Counted from the stretch's first letter, positions 24,757-31,729 are shown. The stretch is 47,677 nucleotides of DNA from Clostridiales bacterium (GCA_022778745.1 JALFSR010000100.1:1-47677); one strand, 5' to 3'. The notes: generated by a model from the letters alone, not told the origin. Translations and numbers: made by a program.

Positions 24757-24842
24757 GCTTTGGTGGCGGAATAGGCAGACGCGAGGGACTTAAAATCCCT
24801 TGGGCAGCAATGCCCATACGGGTTCGATTCCCGTCCGAAGCA
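24757..24842 (+). tRNA. trnL-UAA: tRNA-Leu (anticodon UAA)
   Basis: A complete type II cloverleaf: acceptor GCTTTGG/CCGAAGC (one G-T pair), anticodon stem AGGGA/TCCCT with loop CTTAAAA giving anticodon TAA at 24791-24793, long variable arm GGGC/GCCC, T-loop GGTTCGATTCC. The CCA end is not encoded. It reads UUA, the leucine codon expected to be favoured by AT-rich phage genes. It lies inside an mRNA-type unit with no promoter of its own, so it must be processed out. Confidence 0.97.
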
Positions 24843-24864
24843 CTAATTTTTAATTTTTTGAGAT

Positions 24865-25080
24865 ATGGGAAAGGTTTATCAGCCGATAGCACGTAACCTT
24901 ATTGACGAGGAAACACTGCCTTATGATTTGTTTTCATTCCAAGCATTTGAAAGCAGGGAAGATTGTGAGGAGTGGTTGAAACATCACGGATATGAACCCG
25001 ACGATTGGGCGATCAGAGAGTTCGATGAGGACGATATCGAAGATGTGATGATTATTGATGAATACGGAAACATTGTTTAG
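24865..25080 (+). CDS. Acidic hypothetical small protein, 71 aa
   Basis: Not recognised; the second half is strongly acidic (EFDEDDIEDVMIIDE). It starts 22 nt after the tRNA and seems to share its transcript. Confidence 0.75.
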   Translation: MGKVYQPIARNLIDEETLPYDLFSFQAFESREDCEEWLKHHGYEPDDWAIREFDEDDIEDVMIIDEYGNIV

Positions 25081-25113
25081 AGATATGGAGAGACTGCACA
25101 TTTCAAGTTCTTT

Positions 25114-25131
25114 TATACTCAACCGAGTATA
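25114..25131. repeat. TACTC-n4-GAGTA palindrome
   Basis: TATACTCAACCGAGTATA, 33 nt after the stop of the acidic gene, no T-run. Confidence 0.8.
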
Positions 25132-25189
25132 TAGGACAGCCCTTGAATAGGAAAAGAAGAATTTAGTAAAGGGAACGCACTATTGCTTT

Positions 25190-25291
25190 ATGATTCTTGC
25201 CGATAAGAACGGAGCTGACGAGAAATGCCACAAATGCATTGAGAGATTAGAACTATATCCGATATGGTATAATCTTAAGAGGAAACCTTAA
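25190..25291 (+). CDS. Possible 33-aa protein or gene remnant
   Basis: MILADKNGADEKCHKCIERL... with a CxxC pair. The frame is open upstream to 25151 without another ATG, and there is no promoter. Probably the end of a decayed gene. Confidence 0.3.
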   Translation: MILADKNGADEKCHKCIERLELYPIWYNLKRKP

Positions 25292-25294
25292 TTT

Positions 25295-25322
25295 TATATC
25301 CTATCGGGTATATTTTTTTATT
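25295..25322 (+). terminator. Intrinsic terminator
   Basis: TATATCC pairs with GGGTATA, then T7. An inverse 18-bp repeat follows at 25340-25357. Confidence 0.65.
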
Positions 25323-25413
25323 TTTTATTTTAAGTTTAGTATTATTCTATAAAATAAAAAAAGTTTTGCAATATCCAAATAAAATTTAATTTTGTACTTA
25401 TCAAAACTTTGAT

Positions 25414-25421
25414 TACATTTG
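25414..25421 (+). promoter_or_regulatory. Promoter -7 element
   Basis: TACATTTG, 24 nt before ATG 25446. Confidence 0.7.
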
Positions 25422-25445
25422 CAGTAGAGAAAAAGAAATTGAGAT

Positions 25446-25574
25446 ATGTTCAGATTGAGAATAATGAGGGCAGAATACCTCACGAGGGCAGGTGCTAAAA
25501 ACTATCAGTTTATGGTGGTCAGCACCTCAACAAAGAAAAAAGAAAATAAATCAAATTTAATTTTGCAGAAATAA
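25446..25574 (+). CDS. Hypothetical microprotein, 42 aa
   Basis: MFRLRIMRAEYLTRAGAKNY..., basic. It has its own promoter; its last codons (NLILQK) are made by the next promoter, as in the 23127 gene, so it may be truncated by cassette fusion. Confidence 0.55.
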   Translation: MFRLRIMRAEYLTRAGAKNYQFMVVSTSTKKKENKSNLILQK

Positions 25575-25584
25575 AAACTTTTAT

Positions 25585-25592
25585 TAACTTTG
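25585..25592 (+). promoter_or_regulatory. Promoter -7 element
   Basis: TAACTTTG with the standard leader before ATG 25640. Confidence 0.7.
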
Positions 25593-25639
25593 CATCATAG
25601 GAAAACAAAATAAGTTTAACAATTAAAAAATTAAGAGAT

Positions 25640-25936
25640 ATGGGAAAGATTACAAAAAAATTGCTGGGCGAATTTATTACAAAATCAGCAAAAACATTCG
25701 GCTATGAGACAAAAAAGGCTTATCTTGAAGATAGGGCAAAAAGAAATTATGTTGTAATGGAAAAGGTTGGCACGGATGAAAATGGAAATGATAGGTTTCA
25801 GCCGATGCAGTGGGAGGACGAGAGCATTGTAGTCCTCAACACGAAAGCACTTGCCGAGGAAGAAGCAAAAGAATATGAGGGAGCAGTCGTAATTACCGAA
25901 TGGGAGATGTATCACCTTTTTGGAGTAGTTGCCTAA
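25640..25936 (+). CDS. Hypothetical protein, 98 aa
   Basis: Not recognised. Its stop overlaps the next start by one base (TAATG), implying coupled translation. Confidence 0.8.
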   Translation: MGKITKKLLGEFITKSAKTFGYETKKAYLEDRAKRNYVVMEKVGTDENGNDRFQPMQWEDESIVVLNTKALAEEEAKEYEGAVVITEWEMYHLFGVVA

Positions 25937-26208
25937 TGTTTAGTATTAAAGTTGCTCCTACAAGGTATGTTCAATATTGTGGGAATGGGATTTTGGAGAC
26001 AACAGATGCAAATCTCAAGATATTCAGCGAAGAAGAATGCAAACGAATCATTGAAGAACTGAAGCAACGTTATATCTATCAAGTAATCCTTGAAGATGAG
26101 AAACAGAATATTAATGTTGTGGATTCCGTTGAAAAAATGAAAGTAGCGGAAACAAATGCATATCATGATACAATGGCGTTTGAAAACGACGAATGTTTTG
26201 AACTTTAG
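25936..26208 (+). CDS. Hypothetical protein, 90 aa
   Basis: Not recognised. ATG 25936 is chosen because of the TAATG overlap; an upstream GTG-type start at 25900 would overlap the previous gene by 37 bases. Ends in TAG. Confidence 0.75.
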   Translation: MFSIKVAPTRYVQYCGNGILETTDANLKIFSEEECKRIIEELKQRYIYQVILEDEKQNINVVDSVEKMKVAETNAYHDTMAFENDECFEL

Positions 26209-26211
26209 GAA

Positions 26212-26253
26212 AGAATGGTCGGAAAAATTAATAAAATTTCCGACTATTTTTTT
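26212..26253 (+). terminator. Intrinsic terminator
   Basis: ATGGTCGGAAA pairs with TTTCCGACTAT, then T8. The 18-bp repeat follows at 26274-26291. Confidence 0.85.
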
Positions 26254-26348
26254 TGTTTATTTGATTCATTTTTTTATTTTATAGAATAATAGTAAAAAAA
26301 TTAATACCTCCAATAAAAATTAAATTTTGAAGTTAGGATAATTATTAT

Positions 26349-26356
26349 TATCTTTG
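26349..26356 (+). promoter_or_regulatory. Promoter -7 element of methyltransferase copy 2
   Basis: TATCTTTG, 23 nt before ATG 26380. Confidence 0.7.
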
Positions 26357-26379
26357 CAGTGTTAAAAACATTAAGAGTT

Positions 26380-27288
26380 ATGGCAAACGTAAGTCTTTCA
26401 AACGCGAAAAGAGCGAAAAACGATGAGTTCTACACGCAACTTTCAGATATTGAGAATGAACTCAAACACTATAAGAGCCACTTTGCAGGCAAGGTTGTAT
26501 ATTGTAACTGCGATGACGCAAGGAAGTCAAATTTCTTTCGCTTCTTCCAAAAGAAGTTCAACGATTATGGAGTGAAAAAGTTGGTTACTACGTCCTATAA
26601 TGAAGACGGACACGGCTCTCTATTGGTTTATGAGGGTGATACAAACAGCAACGGCAAACTTGACGACAATGAAGTTAAGGTTAGCGAACTCAAGGGTAAT
26701 GGAGACTTTAGGAGCAAGGAATGTATTGAACTTTTGAAAGAAGCCGATATCGTGGTTACAAATCCACCTTTCAGTCTTTTCAGAGAGTATATTGCCACAT
26801 TGGTTCAGTACAATAAGAAGTTTCTTGTTATTGGAAACCAAAACGCAATCACATATAAGGAAATTTTCCCGTTGATTAAGGAAAATAAACTTTGGACGGG
26901 CAACAATATGGTAAAAACATTTAGAGTACCGCAAGTCACGAACAAAAATTGTGAGGTTCTTCCAAATGGTGAAATTATTGCGAAATTCGGCAGTATTTGT
27001 TGGTTTACCAACCTTGATATTAAGAAACGCCACGAAGAAATTATCCTTTATAAAAAATACACACCAGAAGAATTTCCAAAATATGACAACTATGATGCAA
27101 TAGAGGTTTCAAAAGTCTGTGAAATCCCAAAGGACTATGACGGGATTATGGGCGTTCCAATTACATTTTTATATAGGTACAACCCAAGTCAATTTGAAAT
27201 TGTCAAGTTCCGTAAGGGCGATGATGATAAAGACCTTTGTGTCAATGGAAAATGCCCTTATTTTAGAATTTTAATTCGCAAAAAATAA
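26380..27288 (+). CDS. EcoRI-type N6-adenine DNA methyltransferase, copy 2, with switchable C-terminus
   Basis: 302 residues. Residues 1-170 are almost identical to copy 1 (14863), including NPPFSLFREYI. A shorter, different segment follows ENKLW, then a shared WFTNL...YKKYTPEEF...VSKVCEIPKDY part, and a different tail after NPSQFEIV (268-275). That junction lies in a 19-bp inverted repeat (27185-27203) whose partner at 27394-27412 opens a silent tail on the other strand. The two copies probably methylate related but distinct sites. Start ATG 26380 is preferred to an upstream TTG at 26359. Confidence 0.92.
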   Translation: MANVSLSNAKRAKNDEFYTQLSDIENELKHYKSHFAGKVVYCNCDDARKSNFFRFFQKKFNDYGVKKLVTTSYNEDGHGSLLVYEGDTNSNGKLDDNEVKVSELKGNGDFRSKECIELLKEADIVVTNPPFSLFREYIATLVQYNKKFLVIGNQNAITYKEIFPLIKENKLWTGNNMVKTFRVPQVTNKNCEVLPNGEIIAKFGSICWFTNLDIKKRHEEIILYKKYTPEEFPKYDNYDAIEVSKVCEIPKDYDGIMGVPITFLYRYNPSQFEIVKFRKGDDDKDLCVNGKCPYFRILIRKK

Positions 27289-27412
27289 TTGCGCTATTTT
27301 CTTTTGATAAGAAGACGTTTGTAAATTAACTTTCCCTTGATTGTTGGTTTGCACAAATCATATTTGTTGTCAGTCCCGTGGTTAGCACAGCCTACAATTT
27401 CAAATTGACTTG
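27185..27412. repeat. Candidate invertible segment at the 3' end of methyltransferase copy 2
   Basis: CAAGTCAATTTGAAATTGT at 27185-27203 and its exact inverse complement at 27394-27412. It contains the live tail and the opposing silent tail, as in copy 1. The sequence just outside the right repeat (GCCAAAAAATAAAAAAATTT) is also shared with copy 1. Confidence 0.85.
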
Positions 27413-27414
27413 CC
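27294..27414 (-). pseudogene. Silent alternative C-terminal cassette of methyltransferase copy 2
   Basis: On the minus strand, in the frame set by the inverted repeat, it reads ASQFEIVGCANHGTDNKYD... and ends ...YKRLLIKRK with a TAG stop at 27296-27294. There is no start codon. It keeps the SQFEIV start and the basic I+RK end of the live tails with a new middle. Confidence 0.8.
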
Positions 27415-27479
27415 AAAAAATAAAAAAATTTTTGACAAAATCAAGTTATTTGTGACCATACTTTTATTTTATTGAAGTG

Positions 27480-27517
27480 CCACTCTGCAAGCAGGAAATG
27501 TTTGTGGAGTGGTTTTT
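27480..27517 (+). terminator. Intrinsic terminator
   Basis: CCACTCTGCAA pairs with TTTGTGGAGTGG, then T6. The 18-bp repeat is at 27553-27570 and AAAACGATTT at 27596-27605. Confidence 0.75.
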
Positions 27518-27642
27518 TATATAAAAAAGATTTGGAAATACCAAGAAATATTTTATTTTATAGAATAATAGAGCCGACAGGCCTCAACATTTATTAAAAC
27601 GATTTATACGAAAATTAATTTTTTTATTTCAATGGTTTTGAT

Positions 27643-27650
27643 TATATTTG
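27643..27650 (+). promoter_or_regulatory. Promoter -7 element
   Basis: TATATTTG, 33 nt before ATG 27684. Confidence 0.7.
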
Positions 27651-27683
27651 CAGTAGTTAAGAAACAATAAAACATTAAGAGTT

Positions 27684-27758
27684 ATGACAACATTTATTAT
27701 CGGGTTGTTAATCGGTACGGCCTACATATCAATTCCCAATGAGTATTTTGAGGAATAA
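27684..27758 (+). CDS. 24-aa membrane microprotein
   Basis: MTTFIIGLLIGTAYISIPNE... one hydrophobic helix with an acidic end. It has a full cassette of its own (promoter, leader ending AAGAGTTATG), which argues it is expressed. Function unknown; a truncated gene is the alternative. Confidence 0.6.
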   Translation: MTTFIIGLLIGTAYISIPNEYFEE

Positions 27759-27803
27759 ACCGATTTAACTGAAATTTAATTTTGTATTTAGCAGAACTTT
27801 TAT

Positions 27804-27811
27804 TATCTTCG
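27804..27811 (+). promoter_or_regulatory. Promoter -7 element (variant)
   Basis: TATCTTCG, one mismatch to TAnnTTTG, 23 nt before ATG 27835. Confidence 0.55.
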
Positions 27812-27834
27812 CGGTGTAAAAAAATTAAGGCATT

Positions 27835-28344
27835 ATGGCAAAGTTCGGAAATTTTATCAGCAAGAATTCCCTCCCCATATCGGAGGAAGAAAAACAAGAA
27901 TTTGTCAAACGCATTTCTGCCCTTGTGGAGAAATATGACAATACGTTGAAAATAAATGTCTCTTATAAGATAGACGGGATGCTCTTTATTTCATTTACGG
28001 CAGACAAGACAAGAAAGTTTAGAAATGTTAGCAAGAGTAGGATATCTTTTAACGGCATTAGTCTTATAATAGACAAGACTGACGGCTATCTTGAAAACTT
28101 CGATTGGTGTAAAATGGAAGTCAAGGACAAAACGAAACCCGAAAAGGATTACGAAAGCGCACCGCCTTTTCAGTATTCTGCAACAATGTGGGTGAAGGGT
28201 GAAGAAATCCCATATCGTTGTAGTACAGGACGTGACATAGCCAATACAGAAATGTACCAATATGGCACTGAATTTGACGATATCGACTTCAGTTCTGCCC
28301 TATGGAAACTCTTTAATCAAGAGTTGAAACCAATGGAGAAATAA
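27835..28344 (+). CDS. Hypothetical protein, paralogue family 1
   Basis: 169 residues, homologous along its length to the product at 12016 (KFRNV..SRI.FNGI, NFDWCK.EVKDKTKPEKDY, APPFQYS, EIPYR). Function unknown. Confidence 0.87.
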   Translation: MAKFGNFISKNSLPISEEEKQEFVKRISALVEKYDNTLKINVSYKIDGMLFISFTADKTRKFRNVSKSRISFNGISLIIDKTDGYLENFDWCKMEVKDKTKPEKDYESAPPFQYSATMWVKGEEIPYRCSTGRDIANTEMYQYGTEFDDIDFSSALWKLFNQELKPMEK

Positions 28345-28352
28345 ACCACGAT

Positions 28353-28397
28353 TTGAGGGTTGGGAAAAATTAAAAGTTTCCAATCCTCATTTTTATT
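28353..28397 (+). terminator. Intrinsic terminator
   Basis: TGAGGGTTGGGAAA pairs with TTTCCAATCCTCA, then T5. Confidence 0.8.
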
Positions 28398-28417
28398 TGG
28401 AATTGTCAAAACTTTTT

Positions 28418-28482
28418 TTATTTTATAGAATAATACCTCAACAAGAACTAAAGGTAGTATAGCCTATTAACCTATAAAATAA
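28418..28482. repeat. Paired inverted copies of the 18-bp repeat
   Basis: TTATTTTATAGAATAATA at 28418-28435 and inverse TATTAACCTATAAAATAA at 28465-28482, 29 bases apart; could form a hairpin. Confidence 0.75.
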
Positions 28483-28569
28483 AATTTTATCTGACATTTC
28501 CAAATTTAATTTTTAATATTTTTTTATTAAAAAAGTACAAATAAATTTTGCAGTTTTGATTTTTTTGCT

Positions 28570-28577
28570 TACATTTG
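28570..28577 (+). promoter_or_regulatory. Promoter -7 element
   Basis: TACATTTG before ATG 28626, with the standard leader. Confidence 0.7.
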
Positions 28578-28625
28578 CAGAAGTAAAGGAACAAAACAAG
28601 ATTAACAATTAAAACATTAAGGATT

Positions 28626-29114
28626 ATGGGCTATACACATTATTTCAAATTCACAAAGTTCATCACCAAAGAACAAATGGAAGAAGTTGCAAAAAATGTC
28701 AAGGATGTATTTGGAACATTTCCAATGGTAGCAAAAAGGCTTAAAGGGTCATATGGCGAGGGAAAGCCTATTATAACGGGCAAATATGGTATTTCCTTTA
28801 ATGGTGATGCGGAAAGGAACGAGGCTTACGAAACGTTTGCCGTTAATGCAGAAGATTTGGGTTTTCATTTCTGCAAGACCGCAAGACGACCTTATGACTT
28901 GGCAGTATGCCTTTGTCTGATTATCCTTAAAGACAATTTTGGAGATTCATTTAAGTTTTGCAGTGACGGTGTTTTCTTAAACTACAAGGACGAAGACGGG
29001 AAAATTATTCCTGCCGAAAAGAATTGGGTGAAAGCAAGAAGTCTATATAACAAGTATTGCAGGATGCATGATATGAAAGTACCGAATTATCGTAAATGGA
29101 CAATGGGCGTATAA
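28626..29114 (+). CDS. MGYTHY-type phage hypothetical protein, copy 2
   Basis: 162 residues starting MGYTHYF. Homologue of the 19677 product with the same FNGDAE, FCKTA.RPY, LAVCLCL and NWVKAR..YNKYCR blocks. This copy keeps the canonical N-terminus. Confidence 0.9.
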   Translation: MGYTHYFKFTKFITKEQMEEVAKNVKDVFGTFPMVAKRLKGSYGEGKPIITGKYGISFNGDAERNEAYETFAVNAEDLGFHFCKTARRPYDLAVCLCLIILKDNFGDSFKFCSDGVFLNYKDEDGKIIPAEKNWVKARSLYNKYCRMHDMKVPNYRKWTMGV

Positions 29115-29142
29115 TTAATTTTTTTATTCCGAAAGTTTTTAT

Positions 29143-29150
29143 TACATTTG
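29143..29150 (+). promoter_or_regulatory. Promoter -7 element
   Basis: TACATTTG, 24 nt before ATG 29175. Confidence 0.7.
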
Positions 29151-29174
29151 CAGTAACAAGAAACATTGATGATT

Positions 29175-29444
29175 ATGGAACAGAAAAGAATTTACCTGCT
29201 TACGGCTCACTTTGCAAAACGTGATACCACAAGTGCATATGTTTATGCAGATAAGGAGAACGCATTTAAGCATTATGCTAAGTTAAAGAAAGAGATAATG
29301 GAAAACTATCATGCGGATGATGAGGACAACGATGAGGAATATTACTTCTGCCGTTACGACCATTCGGAAACAAATGCATCATTCGTCAAGATTAGTATTA
29401 TCAGCGAAACCATTGACGGAAAGAAAATCAGTCTTACAGATTAA
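29175..29444 (+). CDS. Hypothetical small protein, 89 aa
   Basis: Starts MEQKRIYLLTAHFAK, followed by a YVYADKENAF helix, reminiscent of the MKVYxLT...VFxTxEKA small-protein family but diverged. ATG 29175 chosen from the GATTATGG context. Confidence 0.78.
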   Translation: MEQKRIYLLTAHFAKRDTTSAYVYADKENAFKHYAKLKKEIMENYHADDEDNDEEYYFCRYDHSETNASFVKISIISETIDGKKISLTD

Positions 29445-29474
29445 ATTTGATTTTGCAGATTCAAAAGTTTTTAT

Positions 29475-29482
29475 TATATTTG
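29475..29482 (+). promoter_or_regulatory. Promoter -7 element
   Basis: TATATTTG, 29 nt before ATG 29512. Confidence 0.7.
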
Positions 29483-29511
29483 CAAGTGTAAAACAAAAAA
29501 AATTAAGAATT

Positions 29512-30333
29512 ATGACACATTTTAGAGCAGTAGTAATTTCCAATGATTACGCAAGGGCACTTGAGCCGTATTGTGAGACCGACCAAGACTTTTTTGAGCC
29601 GATAGACCACACAAGCAATTATGCAGGCAAGACAAAGAAAGAACTAAAGGATGAGGACTTTGATATCGTCACAACTGACGAGGAGGAGCAGAGAGACATC
29701 CGAGACAAGCAGGATTATGCCCGTTTTAACGGCAACGAACTTGTAAGAGCAATACGATTCTATAACCCTAACGCCAAATACGATTACTATGGAGAACAGA
29801 CATACTTCAGTGGTAATAGTGAGGAGAATGATATCGTATTTAAGAAAGAATACGAACATATTCGAGACACCAATACAATTAAACTGAAGTATCTTGATTT
29901 TCCTGCAATGTTTGAAAAAGAGAAAGAAAGAAGACGGAAAGCCTACCGAAAATACGTTGAGGTATTGGGACACGAACCCAACTTTAAGACTTGGGATATG
30001 TTCAAGAAAGAGTATGGGGAAGACTTTTCTAAAAAAGAGGGAAACCGGCAACTTTATTGGAATCAGCCCGATGTTAAAGCCTATGCAGAAAATATATGCC
30101 GTTGGGGTAATCCAGATGAATTTATGTGTACCGAGCAGGAATACGTAGACAAAACTACCTATCCAATTTCACAGATTGTCACTGACGATGAGTGGATTGC
30201 CCAGTACGAGGTGGGTTGGTTCGCGGTCACTTATAACGAAACTCCTGCAAAAGAATATAACAAAAGGGTGGATGAAGCACTTGCCAAGATAGACCCCGAA
30301 ACAAACGTCTATATCATGGATTGTCATATCTGA
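29512..30333 (+). CDS. MTHF-type phage hypothetical protein, 273 aa
   Basis: The N-terminus (MTHFRAVVISNDYARALEPY) matches the start of a phage protein type usually beginning MTHFTVLVIG..., often near other small accessory genes. A central basic helix (KEKERRRKAYRKYVEV) follows. No catalytic motif seen. An upstream in-frame start at 29311 lies inside the previous gene and before the promoter, so ATG 29512 is used. Confidence 0.82.
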   Translation: MTHFRAVVISNDYARALEPYCETDQDFFEPIDHTSNYAGKTKKELKDEDFDIVTTDEEEQRDIRDKQDYARFNGNELVRAIRFYNPNAKYDYYGEQTYFSGNSEENDIVFKKEYEHIRDTNTIKLKYLDFPAMFEKEKERRRKAYRKYVEVLGHEPNFKTWDMFKKEYGEDFSKKEGNRQLYWNQPDVKAYAENICRWGNPDEFMCTEQEYVDKTTYPISQIVTDDEWIAQYEVGWFAVTYNETPAKEYNKRVDEALAKIDPETNVYIMDCHI

Positions 30334-30356
30334 TTTGTTGTTTAATTATTAAACGT

Positions 30357-30392
30357 GGGCGGAAGATTCAATGTTTTTCCGCCCCTATTTTG
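30357..30392 (+). terminator. Intrinsic terminator
   Basis: GGGCGGAA pairs with TTCCGCCC, then CTATTTTG. Confidence 0.75.
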
Positions 30393-30401
30393 AATTATAT
30401 T

Positions 30402-30569
30402 ATGGGACACAAGAGAAAGCACCACAATCCGCCTAAAGGCGTGGCAGAAGCGATGAAAAAGGCTTCACGGGAGGAATACGGATTCTATCCTGCAAGGGTT
30501 TTCAAAAATAAAAAGAAATATAAAAGAGAAAAAATCTCTGATATCTTGAAAAAAGATTTGGAGATTTAA
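30402..30569 (+). CDS. Small basic protein, 55 aa
   Basis: MGHKRKHHNPPKGVAEAMKK... very rich in Lys/His/Arg, as in nucleic-acid-binding or ribosome-associated peptides. Directly downstream of a terminator and without a clear promoter, so it may be expressed by read-through. Confidence 0.65.
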   Translation: MGHKRKHHNPPKGVAEAMKKASREEYGFYPARVFKNKKKYKREKISDILKKDLEI

Positions 30570-30578
30570 TTTTTTTTG

Positions 30579-30630
30579 TTATTTTATAGGATAATACTCC
30601 CAAAATTAAATTTATCTACTAAAACGATTT
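30579..30630. repeat. Dispersed 18-bp repeat and AAAACGATTT box
   Basis: TTATTTTATAGGATAATA at 30579-30596; AAAACGATTT at 30621-30630. Confidence 0.75.
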
Positions 30631-30667
30631 AATTAAAATTAAATTTTGCAGTTAACAAAACTTTTAT

Positions 30668-30675
30668 TACATTTG
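30668..30675 (+). promoter_or_regulatory. Promoter -7 element (model copy)
   Basis: TTTG at 30645-30648, exactly 19 nt, TACATTTG; followed by the standard leader AGTTTAACAATTAAAACATT before ATG 30726. It is one of the best examples of the cassette promoter. Confidence 0.8.
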
Positions 30676-30725
30676 CAAGTGTAAAGGAAACAAAACAAGT
30701 TTAACAATTAAAACATTTATAAATT

Positions 30726-31433
30726 ATGAGCATTCCAATAGTACATGTGCCGAACATTAAGGCAGGAGACGTATTTTATGTTGTCAATCAGAACAAATTT
30801 CTTGCAGTAAGGATTAAGAATCCTTATATCGTGCTTAGTCAGCAAAATGATTGCAGAGATATTGTATGCGATTTGGAGTTTCCTAAAGGAATAAACATTC
30901 AGTTCGGCAAGAGCAACAAGTGCCGAATATCTTACCAGAGAGGAGATTACTTTTCGCTTAATGCAAACCTATACGATACCATATTTACTTGTTTTTACAA
31001 GACATTGGAAGACGCAAAGCGCGGAATAAAGTTTTCCGAAAGTGTGAACCTATATGCTTTACATTGCTTTACAAAAGGTTTTGAGAGTATTCAGTTCGGT
31101 TGTGATGGCATTTCGACAAGACAATGGGATTACAATAGGGAAACTTTAACTCCTACGATTGTCAATAAAATCTTTAGGAAAGTAGAGTTATATGAGGACG
31201 GGTATCGACTTCTCAAAAACGATTTGACTCCCGAACCGAATTGCAGCTTCAAATCAGAGGAAGAAGTCGTTGCGTTTCTTGAAAGGCGAAAAAACGAAAT
31301 GGAAGTTGTCGACTTTGATGATGAGCCGAAGAAAGAGGAGAAAAAGACCATTTCGGTTGAAATCACGAAGAACACGACCGCTCTTGAACTTGCAGAGAAG
31401 ATTATTGCCGAGAGCAAAGGGGCGTGGAAATAA
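30726..31433 (+). CDS. Hypothetical protein, paralogue family 4
   Basis: 235 residues. Related to the product at 38009: both have P.(I/F)K.GDVFYV(V/I)..., an IR(V/I)......GD.F strand pair, (Y/I)TKG(F/Y), and a C-terminal I.VEIT.N.TALEL.EKI-type segment. Function unknown. Confidence 0.83.
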   Translation: MSIPIVHVPNIKAGDVFYVVNQNKFLAVRIKNPYIVLSQQNDCRDIVCDLEFPKGINIQFGKSNKCRISYQRGDYFSLNANLYDTIFTCFYKTLEDAKRGIKFSESVNLYALHCFTKGFESIQFGCDGISTRQWDYNRETLTPTIVNKIFRKVELYEDGYRLLKNDLTPEPNCSFKSEEEVVAFLERRKNEMEVVDFDDEPKKEEKKTISVEITKNTTALELAEKIIAESKGAWK

Positions 31434-31451
31434 GGCTGACAATAGCCAAGC

Positions 31452-31482
31452 AAGGGGAACTTAAAAAGTTTCCCTTTTTTTT
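31452..31482 (+). terminator. Intrinsic terminator
   Basis: AAGGGGAACTT pairs with AAGTTTCCCTT, then T9. Confidence 0.8.
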
Positions 31483-31516
31483 TGTAAATAAATTTTGCAG
31501 AACCAACCTTTTTCAT

Positions 31517-31524
31517 TATATTTG
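31517..31524 (+). promoter_or_regulatory. Promoter -7 element of candidate ncRNA A
   Basis: TATATTTG with TTTG at 31493-31496; a start of transcription about 7 nt downstream would place the Shine-Dalgarno motif at the very 5' end of the RNA. Confidence 0.7.
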
Positions 31525-31530
31525 CACCAT

Positions 31531-31700
31531 AAGAAAGGAGGAAATATGAGAGACCCACCAAAAACATAGGATATATTTTTAGAGATTAAATTCTCGACAA
31601 GGGCTGAACATTTTTTAATGTAGTAGGAGAGTATACTCCATTACAAACAAAATGGATAGGAGAGTAGACTCCAATATACACACTTATATAAAACGTTTTT
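31531..31700 (+). ncRNA. Candidate structured regulatory RNA A with SD-led mini-ORF
   Basis: AAAGGAGG (31534-31541), then ATG of a 7-codon ORF (31546-31569, MRDPPKT). Three hairpin types follow: GAGA-TTAAAT-TCTC (31582-31595), ACATT-TTTT-AATGT (31608-31621) and two GGAG-AGTAkA-CTCC (31626-31639, 31659-31672). A paralogous cassette at 40715-40905 has the same order. Stem 1 shows two compensatory base-pair changes between the copies while its loop TTAAAT is kept. The function is unknown; attenuator, antisense or ribosome-sequestering RNA are possible. Confidence 0.65.
31546..31569 (+). CDS. Leader-type peptide MRDPPKT
   Basis: Seven codons preceded by AAAGGAGG, a perfect Shine-Dalgarno in a genome that otherwise avoids it. 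The homologous position in RNA B encodes MRSPPC. The conserved M-R-x-P-P-x suggests selected translation; the Pro-Pro pair can slow ribosomes. Confidence 0.5.
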   Translation: MRDPPKT

Positions 31701-31729
31701 GGTAAAGTGCCTATTATCCTATAAAATAA
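31690..31729. repeat. AAAACGTTTT box and inverse 18-bp repeat
   Basis: AAAACGTTTT at 31690-31699 and TATTATCCTATAAAATAA at 31712-31729, the same order as after RNA B. Confidence 0.75.

Noticed and set aside
29311..29511. Longer N-terminus for the 273-aa protein
   Set aside because: The extension overlaps the previous gene and lies upstream of the TATATTTG promoter; ATG 29512 has the standard start context.
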